Assembly (NCBI GenBank): GCA_035605695.1
Contig: DATNGZ010000004.1
Location: 35,093 to 99,092, forward strand
Length of the DNA stretch: 64,000 bases
DNA from: VRUE01 sp035605695
GTDB lineage: Bacteria > Actinomycetota > Thermoleophilia > Solirubrobacterales > 70-9
Direction: 5' to 3'
Positions 49,474-57,107 of the stretch are shown one piece after another. Made by a program: the position numbers and the translations under genes. The notes beneath the pieces were generated by a model. The model was not told the origin of the DNA. It made no database searches and saw only the letters and a list, made by a program, of their open reading frames with translations. Position 1 is the stretch's first letter. Every line of letters begins with the position of its first letter.

Positions 49474-50302
49474 GTGCCTGTCCTTTCGTCTCGTGGTCGA
49501 TTGCGGCCGAGGGGAACTCGGACCAGGTCCTGCCGTCGAGCTCGCGCCCGCCGGAGGTGGGGCGTGGACCGCCCCATTGCTTGAAGAAGAAGGCCGGGTC
49601 CCCATCCGGGGCACCGGAGGCGTCGAGTAGCTGCAAGGCCCACTCCTCGTGCATGGGCCGATGCCTCGAGCCACTCTCACCGCCGACGATCAGCCAGTCG
49701 ATGCCGGCGAGGTCGAGGCCCGGGAGGCCCGCGCAGTAGGTGCAGTGGCCGCCGCCGTGACAGACCGGGCACTCGTTGATGAGAGGGCCGAGCAGCGGCT
49801 CAGCGCTGATGAAGCGCACCGCCGCCGGTGTCGCCCGCAGGAGGTCGGCCCGATCAACGAAGCGTCGGTTCTCGATCGAGACGCCGAGCCAGACGTTCTC
49901 GTAGCCCTCGCCCCAATCATCTGGCAGGCGGTCGGCGATCAGCTCCGGCCGCTTGGTGAGGATCTGCCAGTCGTATTGCGGGCAGGCGGCGATGAGCGCC
50001 CAGGCCTCGTCGCGCCACTCGTCGGCGTCGGGGTGGAAGAAGTCCGACCAGCTGCAGGTGAAGACGCGCATCCGCCGGCCCTCGTCGACCTCGATCGCCA
50101 AGCGCTGTTCCTGCCACTTGCGCGAGCGGGCAGGCGCCATGAAGGTCGGATCGGCGGCGCGGACAACGGTGGAGGGATCCCGGCCGTAGCGCGCCTGGTC
50201 GCGGAACATGTAGCAATGGGCGCAGCCGGGGCTGACCTTGTCGCAGCCGCGCCAGGGGTTCCAGCTGGCGTCGGTCCACTCGATCGAGGAGTGATCAGCC
50301 AC
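49466..50302 (-). CDS. Gp37/Gp68-like (DUF5131) protein, radical-SAM-like
   Basis: 278 aa from GTG at 50302. Begins with SSIEWTDASWNPWRGCDKVS and PGCAHCYMFRDQARYG, where three Cys resemble a C-x7-C-x2-C cluster; then VFTCSWSDFFHPDADEWR, WQILTKRPEL, NVWLGVSIEN and a second cysteine set (CPVCHGGGHCTYCAG). This phage family is annotated Gp37/Gp68 and is thought to be radical-SAM related. Substrate unknown. Confidence 0.85.
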   Translation of the reverse strand: MADHSSIEWTDASWNPWRGCDKVSPGCAHCYMFRDQARYGRDPSTVVRAADPTFMAPARSRKWQEQRLAIEVDEGRRMRVFTCSWSDFFHPDADEWRDEAWALIAACPQYDWQILTKRPELIADRLPDDWGEGYENVWLGVSIENRRFVDRADLLRATPAAVRFISAEPLLGPLINECPVCHGGGHCTYCAGLPGLDLAGIDWLIVGGESGSRHRPMHEEWALQLLDASGAPDGDPAFFFKQWGGPRPTSGGRELDGRTWSEFPSAAIDHETKGQAHV

Positions 50303-50741
50303 CGCAGCACCTCTTGAACTTCTTGCCGCTCCTGCAGGGGCAGGGGTCGTTGCGCCCGACAACGACGGCATGGATCTGCTTCTCGTCGTGCTCGCCCTCG
50401 CAGCCGCGTCGGAACTTCTTCAGCTCGGGGTCGTAGACCCACCAACAGACCAGCTCGTTGAGCGGCAAGGCGTGCTCCCAATCGTCGGAGACACCCGCTG
50501 GCTTGGTGCAGTAGGCGCATGTGCCGCCGTCCATCGCGGCTTCGAGAAGGCGAATGACAGCCCGGAGGGGGTTCATCGCGCCAGCCGCTTCCCAGGCGTC
50601 GCCCCACTTGCCGACCGCGACCCAGACGATCGGGTCCTGCTCATCGTCGTAGCGGATCTGGAACTCGCGGGAGCCAGTGCGGCGGATCAGGTCAATCGCC
50701 GCGACGAAGCGCGGATCCTTGGGATCGCCGCGCTCAGGCAT
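50295..50741 (-). CDS. phage zinc protein with C-terminal SEC-C motif
   Basis: 148 aa from ATG at 50741. Central Zn region (AAMDGGTCAYCTKPAGVSDDWE, LVCWWVYDPELKKFRRGCEG) is common in actinophages; the C-terminus GRNDPCPCRSGKKFKRCC is a SEC-C metal-binding motif. Possibly nucleic-acid or protein binding. Overlaps the next gene by 8 bases. Confidence 0.8.
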   Translation of the reverse strand: MPERGDPKDPRFVAAIDLIRRTGSREFQIRYDDEQDPIVWVAVGKWGDAWEAAGAMNPLRAVIRLLEAAMDGGTCAYCTKPAGVSDDWEHALPLNELVCWWVYDPELKKFRRGCEGEHDEKQIHAVVVGRNDPCPCRSGKKFKRCCGG

Positions 50742-51006
50742 GGTCGCCCCCCGATTCCGGCGCCTTCCCGAGCGCAACGTCCGTGATCCCGAGGAAGACC
50801 GGCGGGTGGCCGGCGCCCCAGATCATCAGCTCGAGGTTGGCGCCGTTGGCGATCGCCTCGCGCTCCTCGTCGGTTGGCTCCCACGTCGAAGACATCACGG
50901 GGCGGTCGTCGGTGTCGGCCTTGCGCTCTACCCAGAGGTCGTTGTCCTCGGTCCCGCCGGGCAAGCGGAAGACGAAGTCGGAGCGGACGGTGCGCCGGGC
51001 TTTCAC
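50734..51006 (-). CDS. small early phage protein
   Basis: 90 aa from GTG at 51006 overlapping the upstream stop (GTGA). FVFRLPGGTEDNDLWVERK and EPTDEEREAIANGANLELMIWGAG resemble a small family of phage proteins with a C-terminal metabolite-like fold. Function unknown. Confidence 0.65.
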   Translation of the reverse strand: MKARRTVRSDFVFRLPGGTEDNDLWVERKADTDDRPVMSSTWEPTDEEREAIANGANLELMIWGAGHPPVFLGITDVALGKAPESGGDHA

Positions 51007-51527
51007 GCCACGCTCCCAGCGTGTTCCCGCCGCTGAAGCCACGCAGCAGCGCCAGCCTCAGAGAATTTCCGTTCGGCCTCGCTCTCAAAGCCCCAGTCGA
51101 GAACGAACTGGCGCACCGAGACCGGCAGGACGAGGGCCGAAAGCGTGAGGTCAGGGGTGGTGTGGCTATCGAGGCGTCGATGGTGCCCGGTGCAGCCCGG
51201 GCCTCCGTTGCGCGGATCCCATTCGGCTAGCTCGACCAGGTCGTCGAGGTCGAGGGAGTCGATCGAGCCGACCGTGAGCACGTCGGTGACCAGCTGGTGG
51301 CGAAGGATGTTGCGAATGCGCTGGCGGCCGATGAAGTGGAAGGCCTCGAGGTCACCTGAGCAGGTGCGATCGAGGGGGTCGTGCTGCTTCAGCCAGCAGG
51401 CAGGACCGCCGTTGTAGAGGCGAAGGGGATAGCCCGTGCATTCGTCGGGGCCGGAGTGCGTGAAGAGCGCGAAGGCCTCCTCGCGGAACGCCTCGGTCAG
51501 GTGGCGCGGTGGAGTCGGGCGCTTCAT
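51003..51527 (-). CDS. HNH-like recombination/nuclease protein
   Basis: 174 aa. CSGDLEAFHFIGRQRIRN and NGGPGCTGHHRRLDSHTTP supply His/Cys residues in an HNH-like order (DNA-junction nucleases of the NinG type look similar). Conserved cysteines earlier (DECTGYPLRL, PACWLKQH). Role in recombination is inferred from position in the early region. Confidence 0.55.
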   Translation of the reverse strand: MKRPTPPRHLTEAFREEAFALFTHSGPDECTGYPLRLYNGGPACWLKQHDPLDRTCSGDLEAFHFIGRQRIRNILRHQLVTDVLTVGSIDSLDLDDLVELAEWDPRNGGPGCTGHHRRLDSHTTPDLTLSALVLPVSVRQFVLDWGFESEAERKFSEAGAAAWLQRREHAGSVA

Positions 51528-51745
51528 CGCCGCGCCTCCGCCTCGGCGACCCGTTTTGGGATCTCGAGCAGGTCCTCGCGCATGTAGCCCACTGAGTTCG
51601 CCTTGCGGGCGAGGATGCTGACCACGGCGGTGGGCAGGCCGTCGTGCTCGGCCAGGTCACGGAGGCCTTCGAGCCGCTTCTGCTCCTCGCCGAGAGTCCG
51701 GTACGACGCGTTAAGGTCGTCCTTGAAAGCCTGGCGCAGCGCCAT
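51524..51745 (-). CDS. first gene of the early operon, small helical protein
   Basis: 73 aa, ATG at 51745 with GTAGGAG nearby. Helical and charged (DDLNASYRTLGEEQKRLEGL). Its start lies about 45 bp inside attR and 20 bases downstream of the hybrid pilin stop. Function unknown. Confidence 0.65.
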   Translation of the reverse strand: MALRQAFKDDLNASYRTLGEEQKRLEGLRDLAEHDGLPTAVVSILARKANSVGYMREDLLEIPKRVAEAEARR

Positions 51746-51764
51746 TTAGAGCGCTCCTACGGGG

Positions 51765-51998
51765 CTATGTGCAGTTTTTACCGCTCTTGTTGACGATCAC
51801 GTCGGCCAGCTCGGTTCCCTGCTTGCCGTTGAAACCTTTCATCGCCGCCACCATCCCTACCATCAGCAAGGAGACGAGCAGGATCAGGCCGACGTACTCA
51901 ACTGTCCCCTGGCCGTCCTCGCCGCTGATCAGGCCGCGGATCCCCCGCAGACGCCGCTCGACGGCTGCGTGGAGATAGCCCATTGCCATGTAGAACAT
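51765..51998 (-). CDS. Flp-type pilin, C-terminus replaced by prophage sequence
   Basis: 77 aa, AAAGGAGG before ATG. Class III prepilin-like segment GEDGQGTVEYVGLILLVSLL with the cleavage-site Gly and following Glu, then VGMVAAMKGFNGKQGTELAD. Normal Flp pilins are secreted and assembled by Tad machinery. After VNK the phage DNA contributes SGKNCT and a stop, replacing native IKEAVDKVAFK found at 10965-11009. No Tad genes are in this window. Confidence 0.85.
   Translation of the reverse strand: MFYMAMGYLHAAVERRLRGIRGLISGEDGQGTVEYVGLILLVSLLMVGMVAAMKGFNGKQGTELADVIVNKSGKNCT
51785..51798. other. attR junction core
   Basis: TCTTGTTGACGATC, direct repeat of attL at 11000-11013 with one mismatch. 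Predicted crossover TT at 51790-51791. Pilin sequence lies to the right, phage to the left. Confidence 0.75.
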
Positions 51999-52159
51999 CG
52001 AAGCCTCCTTTCGCGGTTGGAGGCCAATGCTCGGGGGGCGCGACGCACCGATCTAGACCTGAGTGCAACGAGTCTGTGTCGCCTCAGCCACCGAACCCCC
52101 GCTCCAGCGTTTTGCCCACCTCGACACCGCCGCCGCGCGCCGCGGATACCCTCAGCCGC

Positions 52160-53101
52160 ATGCGCGTGCTGGTCGTCACCAACTTCGCGCCCGACGCCGC
52201 CACCCCCCAACGCGGCCGCTGGGTTCGCGACCAGGTGGACGCAATGCGACAGCGCGGGGCCGATATCGAGGTCTTCGAATTCCCCCCCGGCAGGGGCGAG
52301 TACATACCCGCCACGCGACGGCTGCGCCGACTGCTGCGGCGCGAGCGCTTCGACCTAGTGCACGCCCACTACGGCCTGGCCGGCTGGTGCGCCCGCCTCG
52401 CCGGGGCGCGGCCGCTGGTGGTCAGCTTTCATGGCACCGACGTTCGGCACTGGCTCGTCGGGGCGCTCTCGCGGCGCCTCGCCTGGCGGGCGGACCTCGT
52501 CGCCGCCGTCTCGCGGGCGCTCTTCAGCCCCGAAGACGGCCGGCCGGGACTACCCGCCATCCCCGGCTCGGCGGTGCTCCCCTGCGGCCCCGACCTCGAC
52601 CGTTTCCGGGCGCTGCCGCGGGCCGAGGCGCGGCGCCGGCTCGGCCTCGACCCCGGCGGTCGCTTCCTGCTCTTCCCCGCCAACCCGGCTCGCCCCGAGA
52701 AGCGCCACGACCGCGCCGCCGAGCTGGCGCGGGCCTGCGGCGCGGAGCTGCTGACCGGCGGCTCGATCGAGCCCGAGCAGATGCCGCTCTGGATCAACGC
52801 CGCCAACGCGGTCATAGTCACCTCCGACTACGAGGGCTTCGGCCTCGCCGCGATCGAGGCGCTCGCCTGCGACGTGCCGGTCCTCTCCACCCCGGTCGGC
52901 AGCGCGCCCTACGCCCTCGCCGGCCTGCACGGCGTCCTCTGCGCCCCTTTCGAGCTGGCGTCCTGGAGCGCCGCCGCCCGGCCGCTGTTGGACTCACCCG
53001 ACCCGCGGGTCGAGGGCGCCGCGCGCGCCGCGACGCTCTCGGCGACGCGAATGGCGGAGCGCACCCTGGTGGCCTACCGCGCCGTCCTCGCCAGCGCGTA
53101 A
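52160..53101 (+). CDS. GT4-family glycosyltransferase
   Basis: 313 aa from ATG at 52160. N-terminal MRVLVVTNFAPDAATPQRG with VHAHYGLAGWCARL and VVSFHGTDVRHW; C-terminal SDYEGFGLAAIEALACDVPVL carries the E-x7-E nucleotide-sugar motif. GT-B fold enzymes transfer sugars onto lipids, polysaccharide or metabolites; acceptor unknown. No Shine-Dalgarno; GATACC upstream suggests a leaderless start. Confidence 0.88.
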   Translation: MRVLVVTNFAPDAATPQRGRWVRDQVDAMRQRGADIEVFEFPPGRGEYIPATRRLRRLLRRERFDLVHAHYGLAGWCARLAGARPLVVSFHGTDVRHWLVGALSRRLAWRADLVAAVSRALFSPEDGRPGLPAIPGSAVLPCGPDLDRFRALPRAEARRRLGLDPGGRFLLFPANPARPEKRHDRAAELARACGAELLTGGSIEPEQMPLWINAANAVIVTSDYEGFGLAAIEALACDVPVLSTPVGSAPYALAGLHGVLCAPFELASWSAAARPLLDSPDPRVEGAARAATLSATRMAERTLVAYRAVLASA

Positions 53102-53113
53102 TAGATTGAGCCG

Positions 53114-53554
53114 ATGAGCGAGCCGGCAGGCCAGTCCAGCGGCGACGATCTCAGCGCCAAGGTCGAGATGGCGAAGAAGCGGCTGGAGGAGGCCGCGGCT
53201 ACTGCCAGCACCGCCGAGAAGCGGGTGGCGGCCGAGATCGAAGCGCTGGAGACGGATCTTGAGAAGGAGCGCGCCCGGGCCTCGGAGGCGCTTGAGGCAC
53301 TGCGGCTTGCCCACGCCGAGGAGCTGAAACGCGAGCGCGAGGCCAAGGACAGGGTGGTCGCCGAGGCTGAGGGTCGCCTGGCTGAGATCGAGACCCAGGC
53401 CGAGGAGGCGGAGAAGCGGATCGCCGAGGCGGAAAAGCGCGCCAGCGCCGCCGAGGGAGCGATCGACGACGAGCGGGCGCGAGCGCGCGAGGCGGCGGCC
53501 GCCTGGCTTCGCGGTCAGATCGAGGCGATTCGGCGAGAGGCGGGGCAGCGATAG
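53114..53554 (+). CDS. long coiled-coil protein
   Basis: 146 aa, almost entirely heptad-rich Ala/Glu/Arg/Lys helix (KKRLEEAAATASTAEKRVAA and so on). 12 bases after the glycosyltransferase stop. Its stop overlaps the inferred nadB start as ATAG. Function unknown; possibly structural. Confidence 0.7.
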   Translation: MSEPAGQSSGDDLSAKVEMAKKRLEEAAATASTAEKRVAAEIEALETDLEKERARASEALEALRLAHAEELKREREAKDRVVAEAEGRLAEIETQAEEAEKRIAEAEKRASAAEGAIDDERARAREAAAAWLRGQIEAIRREAGQR

Positions 53555-54996
53555 CCGGCAGCGCCGAGTTCGACGTCGCCGTCGTCGGCGGCGGCGCGGC
53601 CGGCCTCTGGACTGCTCTGCAGGCGGCGGAGCAGGGCGGCGCGGTATGCCTGATCTCGCGCACGCCGCTCTCGCAGAGCGCCAGTTTCTGGGCGCAGGGT
53701 GGACTTGCCGCCGCGCTTGAGTCCGGCGATTCGCCCGCCCAGCACGCGGCCGACACGATCGCCGCTGGGCGCGGGCTCTGCCGGCCCTCGGCGGTCCAGG
53801 TCCTGGTCGACGAGGCGCCGGCGGCCGTGGCCGAGCTGCGCTCGCGCGGGGTCGTCTTCGACCTCGAGCCCGACGGCGAGCTCTCGCTCGGGCTCGAGGG
53901 CGGCCACACCCGCCGCCGCATCGTCCACTCTGGTGGTAGCGCGACCGGCCACGAGATCACCTCGAAGCTCGCCGCGATGGTCGCCGCTGAGGCGCGCATA
54001 GAGGTGCGCGAGCGGGCCTCGATGACGGCGCTTTGGAGCGACGGTGAGCGCTGCCATGGATTGCTCACTGACGACGGTCGGATCGCCGCCCCCGCAACCG
54101 TCCTGGCGACTGGCGGCGCGGCGGCGCTGTGGCGGCGCACCAGCAACCCGCGCGGGGCGATCGGCGCCGGCCCGACGATGGCCGCGGCCGCCGGCGCCGA
54201 GCTCGCCGACCTCGAGTTCTGCCAGTTCCACCCGACCGCGCTGGCCCTGCCCGGCACCCGCTTCGACGGGCTCTTGATCACCGAGGCGGTGCGCGGCGAG
54301 GGCGCGACCCTGCTCGATGCCGCCGGCCGCCGCTTCACCGACGAGCTAGCGCCGCGCGACGCGGTCACCGCGGCGATCCTCGACCGGCTGGAGGCAGACG
54401 GCACCGCCGCAGTCGAGCTCGACTTGCGGGGACTCAGCCCGGCCCGCTTCCCCAACGTCTTCGAGTCGCTCAGCGAGGCCGGGCTCGACCCGAGCGCCGA
54501 ACCCGTACCGGTCGCCCCAGCCTCGCACTACATGATGGGCGGCGTCGCGGTGGACCTCGACGGCCGCTCCTCACTGCCGGGCCTCTTCGCGGTCGGCGAG
54601 TGCTCCTGCACCGGCCTGCACGGCGCCAACCGGCTCGCCTCCAACTCACTCAGCGAGTGCTTCGTTTTCGGCCGCCGCGCCGCGACGGCGGCGCTGACCG
54701 AAACGGCGGCGCCAAGCCATCCCGAGCCCGCCGATTGGTGCTTCGAGCCGCCCACGGAAGCGACCCGCGACGCCGTCTGGAATCTGGCCGGCCCGATGCG
54801 CCGCCCCGAGCAGCTTGAGCAGTTGCTCTCGGATCCCTATCCGCTGGCGGCCGCGATCGCGGCCTGCGCCCTGCAGCGCCAAGAGTCGCGCGGCGGCCAC
54901 CTGCGCGCCGACTTCCCGGCGCTCGACCCCGAGCTTGACGGCGTCCACCTGATCTTCGGCTCCAACGGTCAGGTCCGCCGCGAGACCTGGCACTGA
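53551..54996 (+). CDS. nadB: L-aspartate oxidase, non-canonical start
   Basis: FAD enzyme converting L-aspartate to iminoaspartate for NAD synthesis. FAD motif DVAVVGGGAAGLWTALQA opens the frame; HTRRRIVHSGGSATG, LEFCQFHPTAL, MMGGVAVDLDGRSSLPGLF and GLHGANRLASNSLSECFVFG are family signatures. No ATG, GTG or TTG precedes the FAD motif back to the in-frame stop. Candidates are ATA at 53551 (ATAG overlap) or CTG at 53503. The first ordinary start (GTG 53827) would delete the FAD motif. Confidence 0.88.
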   Translation: MAGSAEFDVAVVGGGAAGLWTALQAAEQGGAVCLISRTPLSQSASFWAQGGLAAALESGDSPAQHAADTIAAGRGLCRPSAVQVLVDEAPAAVAELRSRGVVFDLEPDGELSLGLEGGHTRRRIVHSGGSATGHEITSKLAAMVAAEARIEVRERASMTALWSDGERCHGLLTDDGRIAAPATVLATGGAAALWRRTSNPRGAIGAGPTMAAAAGAELADLEFCQFHPTALALPGTRFDGLLITEAVRGEGATLLDAAGRRFTDELAPRDAVTAAILDRLEADGTAAVELDLRGLSPARFPNVFESLSEAGLDPSAEPVPVAPASHYMMGGVAVDLDGRSSLPGLFAVGECSCTGLHGANRLASNSLSECFVFGRRAATAALTETAAPSHPEPADWCFEPPTEATRDAVWNLAGPMRRPEQLEQLLSDPYPLAAAIAACALQRQESRGGHLRADFPALDPELDGVHLIFGSNGQVRRETWH

Positions 54997-55002
54997 TCCC
55001 GA

Positions 55003-55045
55003 GCGGTCGTATTTCTTTCCGCATACCGGAGGGAAATACGACCGC
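55003..55045. repeat. 13-bp-arm intergenic palindrome
   Basis: GCGGTCGTATTTC and GAAATACGACCGC pair perfectly, with an inner TCCG/CGGA stem. Lies between two tandem plus-strand genes. Possible terminator or operator. Confidence 0.7.
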
Positions 55046-55069
55046 ACCGCGGCTCGATAGCGTCAAGCC

Positions 55070-57046
55070 ATGCTGCTCGGCGTCGACGTAGGCGGGACCT
55101 TCACCGACACCGTCCTCCTCGACTGCGAGCGGATTCACACGGCGAAGCTGCCAACAACGCCCGAGGACCAGTCCGTCGGGGTGATCGCCGCGATCGAGGA
55201 GGTGCTGACAAAGGCCGGCGCGAGCAGCTCCGAAGTCGAGACCTTCGCCCACGGGATGACGGTCGGCACCAACGCGCTGCTCGAGGAACGCGGCGCTCGC
55301 ACAGCGCTGATCGCCACCCGCGGCTTCGCCGACCTGCTCGAGATTGGCCGCCAGGACCGCCCCCAGCTCTACCGCCTCTGCGCGCCGAAGCCGACCCCGC
55401 TGGTCGATGCCGAGCTGCGCTTCGAGGCGAACGAGCGAATCGGGCCGGACGGTGTCGTCGAGCCGCTATCCGAGGACGAGCCCGCCCGCCTAGCCAAGCT
55501 GCTGCGCGAGAGCGGTGCCGAGTCGGTTGCGATCTGCCTGCTCTTCTCCTACCTCGATCCCAGCCACGAGCGCCGCATCGCCGCGCACCTGCGCCGCGAG
55601 CTCCCCGGCCTGCACGTCTCCGCCTCGCACGAGGTTCTTCCCCGCTTCCGCGAGTACGAGCGCTGCTCGACCACCACGATCGACGCCTACCTCTCCCCTC
55701 TGCTCAGCCGCTACCTCGGCCGGCTCAGCGAGGCCGCCGCGCAGGCGGGCCTTCCGAAACCGCTGGTGATGCGGTCCTCGGGCGGCGTCGCAAGCGCCGA
55801 GGAGGCGGGACGCGCCGGCGCCTGGAGCATCCTCTCGGGGCCCGCCGGTGGCGCCGTTGGCGCCGGCCTGATCGCCCGCAACAGCGGCAACGGCAACGCG
55901 CTCGGCCTCGACATGGGTGGGACCTCCTGCGACGTCTGCGTGATCGAGGACGGCGCGGTGCGGCGTACCGACTCGCGCACGATCGACGGCCGCGTGATCC
56001 AGCTGCCGATGGTCGACGTCCACACGGTCGGCGCCGGCGGTGGCTCGATCGGTTGGCGCGACAGCGGCGGCGCACTCCGCGCCGGTCCGCAATCGGCGGG
56101 CGCCGACCCGGGACCGGCCTGTTACGGACGCGGCGGCAGCGAGCCGACCGTCACCGACGCCAACCTGCTGCTCGGCCGCCTCGCTCCCGGCTCGGAGCTA
56201 GCCGGCGGCGTGCCGCTGGACCTCGATGCGGCGCGGGCCGCGGTCGGAAAGCTGGCGACGGAACTCGATCTTGGCGAGATCGAGACCGCCGCGGGGATCG
56301 TCCGCGTTGCAAACCAGGAGATGGTCCGCGCCCTGCGCGTAGTCACGGTCGAGCGCGGCGTCGACCCGCGCCGTTTCGCCCTGCTCCCCTTCGGTGGTGC
56401 CGGCCCCATGCACGCGGCCGAGATCGCCGCCGAGCTCGGCATCGAGCGCATCCTCTGCCCACGCGCCGGCGGCGTGCTGTCCGCCCTGGGCCTCTGCGCC
56501 TCCAACCACCGTCGCGACACAGCTCGCACGGTGATGCTGAGCGGCGCCGATCTGAGCGGTGAGCGGATAGCCGCAGAGGTCGATGAGATGACGGCCCGCC
56601 TCGACGGCGAGCTGGCCGAAGCTGAGGTCGAGGTCGTATACGAGATGCGCTACCTGGGTCAGGCCTTCGAGCTGCCGGTACCAGGCTCAACCCGCCCCGA
56701 CCCGAGCGAGCTCGCCAAACGCTTCGAACAGCTGCACGAAGAGCGCTACGGGCACCGCGATCCCGAGGGCGAAATCGTCCTCGTCCACATCAGCCTGGCG
56801 ATCGTCGCGCCCGGGTCCGATCTCAAGCCGGCGGCCGCACCAACGGGACAACTGAGGGAGAAAACCCGCAGCGTCCGCTTCAACGGGGAATGGATGGAAA
56901 CGACGGTGCTGCGTGGCGAGCCCGAGGCCGGGACAAGCGCCTCCGGTCCCGTCGTCTTCGAGCTTCCAGAGGCGACCTTCGTCCTGCCACCCGGCTGGCG
57001 AGCCGTGGTCGATACGCCCGGAACGATCAAAGCGGAGGCGGGATGA
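55070..57046 (+). CDS. hydantoinase/oxoprolinase family subunit A
   Basis: 658 aa. Actin-like ATPase start LLGVDVGGTFTDTVLLD, then THGTTVGTNALLE-type (here AHGMTVGTNALLEERG), NALGLDMGGTSCDVCVI, VHTVGAGGGSIGW and LPFGGAGPMHAAEIA, all HyuA/oxoprolinase signatures. With subunit B it hydrolyses or carboxylates cyclic amides using ATP (hydantoin, 5-oxoproline or acetone). Substrate unknown. Subunit B follows directly. Confidence 0.92.
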   Translation: MLLGVDVGGTFTDTVLLDCERIHTAKLPTTPEDQSVGVIAAIEEVLTKAGASSSEVETFAHGMTVGTNALLEERGARTALIATRGFADLLEIGRQDRPQLYRLCAPKPTPLVDAELRFEANERIGPDGVVEPLSEDEPARLAKLLRESGAESVAICLLFSYLDPSHERRIAAHLRRELPGLHVSASHEVLPRFREYERCSTTTIDAYLSPLLSRYLGRLSEAAAQAGLPKPLVMRSSGGVASAEEAGRAGAWSILSGPAGGAVGAGLIARNSGNGNALGLDMGGTSCDVCVIEDGAVRRTDSRTIDGRVIQLPMVDVHTVGAGGGSIGWRDSGGALRAGPQSAGADPGPACYGRGGSEPTVTDANLLLGRLAPGSELAGGVPLDLDAARAAVGKLATELDLGEIETAAGIVRVANQEMVRALRVVTVERGVDPRRFALLPFGGAGPMHAAEIAAELGIERILCPRAGGVLSALGLCASNHRRDTARTVMLSGADLSGERIAAEVDEMTARLDGELAEAEVEVVYEMRYLGQAFELPVPGSTRPDPSELAKRFEQLHEERYGHRDPEGEIVLVHISLAIVAPGSDLKPAAAPTGQLREKTRSVRFNGEWMETTVLRGEPEAGTSASGPVVFELPEATFVLPPGWRAVVDTPGTIKAEAG

Positions 57047-57056
57047 TGAGGCCGAG

Positions 57057-57093
57057 TGGCGCCTTAGTCGCAATATGTGCGACTAAGGCGCCA
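57057..57093. repeat. perfect 16-bp-arm palindrome with a relative at 7070
   Basis: TGGCGCCTTAGTCGCA and TGCGACTAAGGCGCCA flank ATATG. It lies in the short gap between the hydantoinase A and B genes. A diverged 37-bp copy is at 7070-7106, so it belongs to an intergenic repeat family. Confidence 0.75.
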
Positions 57094-57107
57094 TTGAAGG
57101 TAGTCCA

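Larger units (their letters stand above)
11006..51790. mobile_element. complete temperate myovirus-type prophage, about 40.8 kb
   Basis: Bounded by attL and attR direct repeats that split a Flp pilin gene. It contains integrase, an immunity-type divergent repressor pair, early/replication genes, terminase, portal, protease, HK97 capsid, contractile tail genes and lysis genes in a logical order. The integrase and structural genes look intact, so it may be inducible. Most genes read on the minus strand; integrase, repressor and two putative morons read plus. Confidence 0.92.

Noticed and set aside
11014..51784. Inverted CGGTAAAA at both prophage ends taken as terminal inverted repeats of a transposon
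   Set aside because: They are the two arms of a serine-integrase attP; no transposase or target duplication is present and the flanks rebuild a pilin gene.
53827..54996. Shorter nadB frame beginning at GTG 53827
   Set aside because: It would remove the FAD-binding GxGxxG start that is open and in frame upstream.
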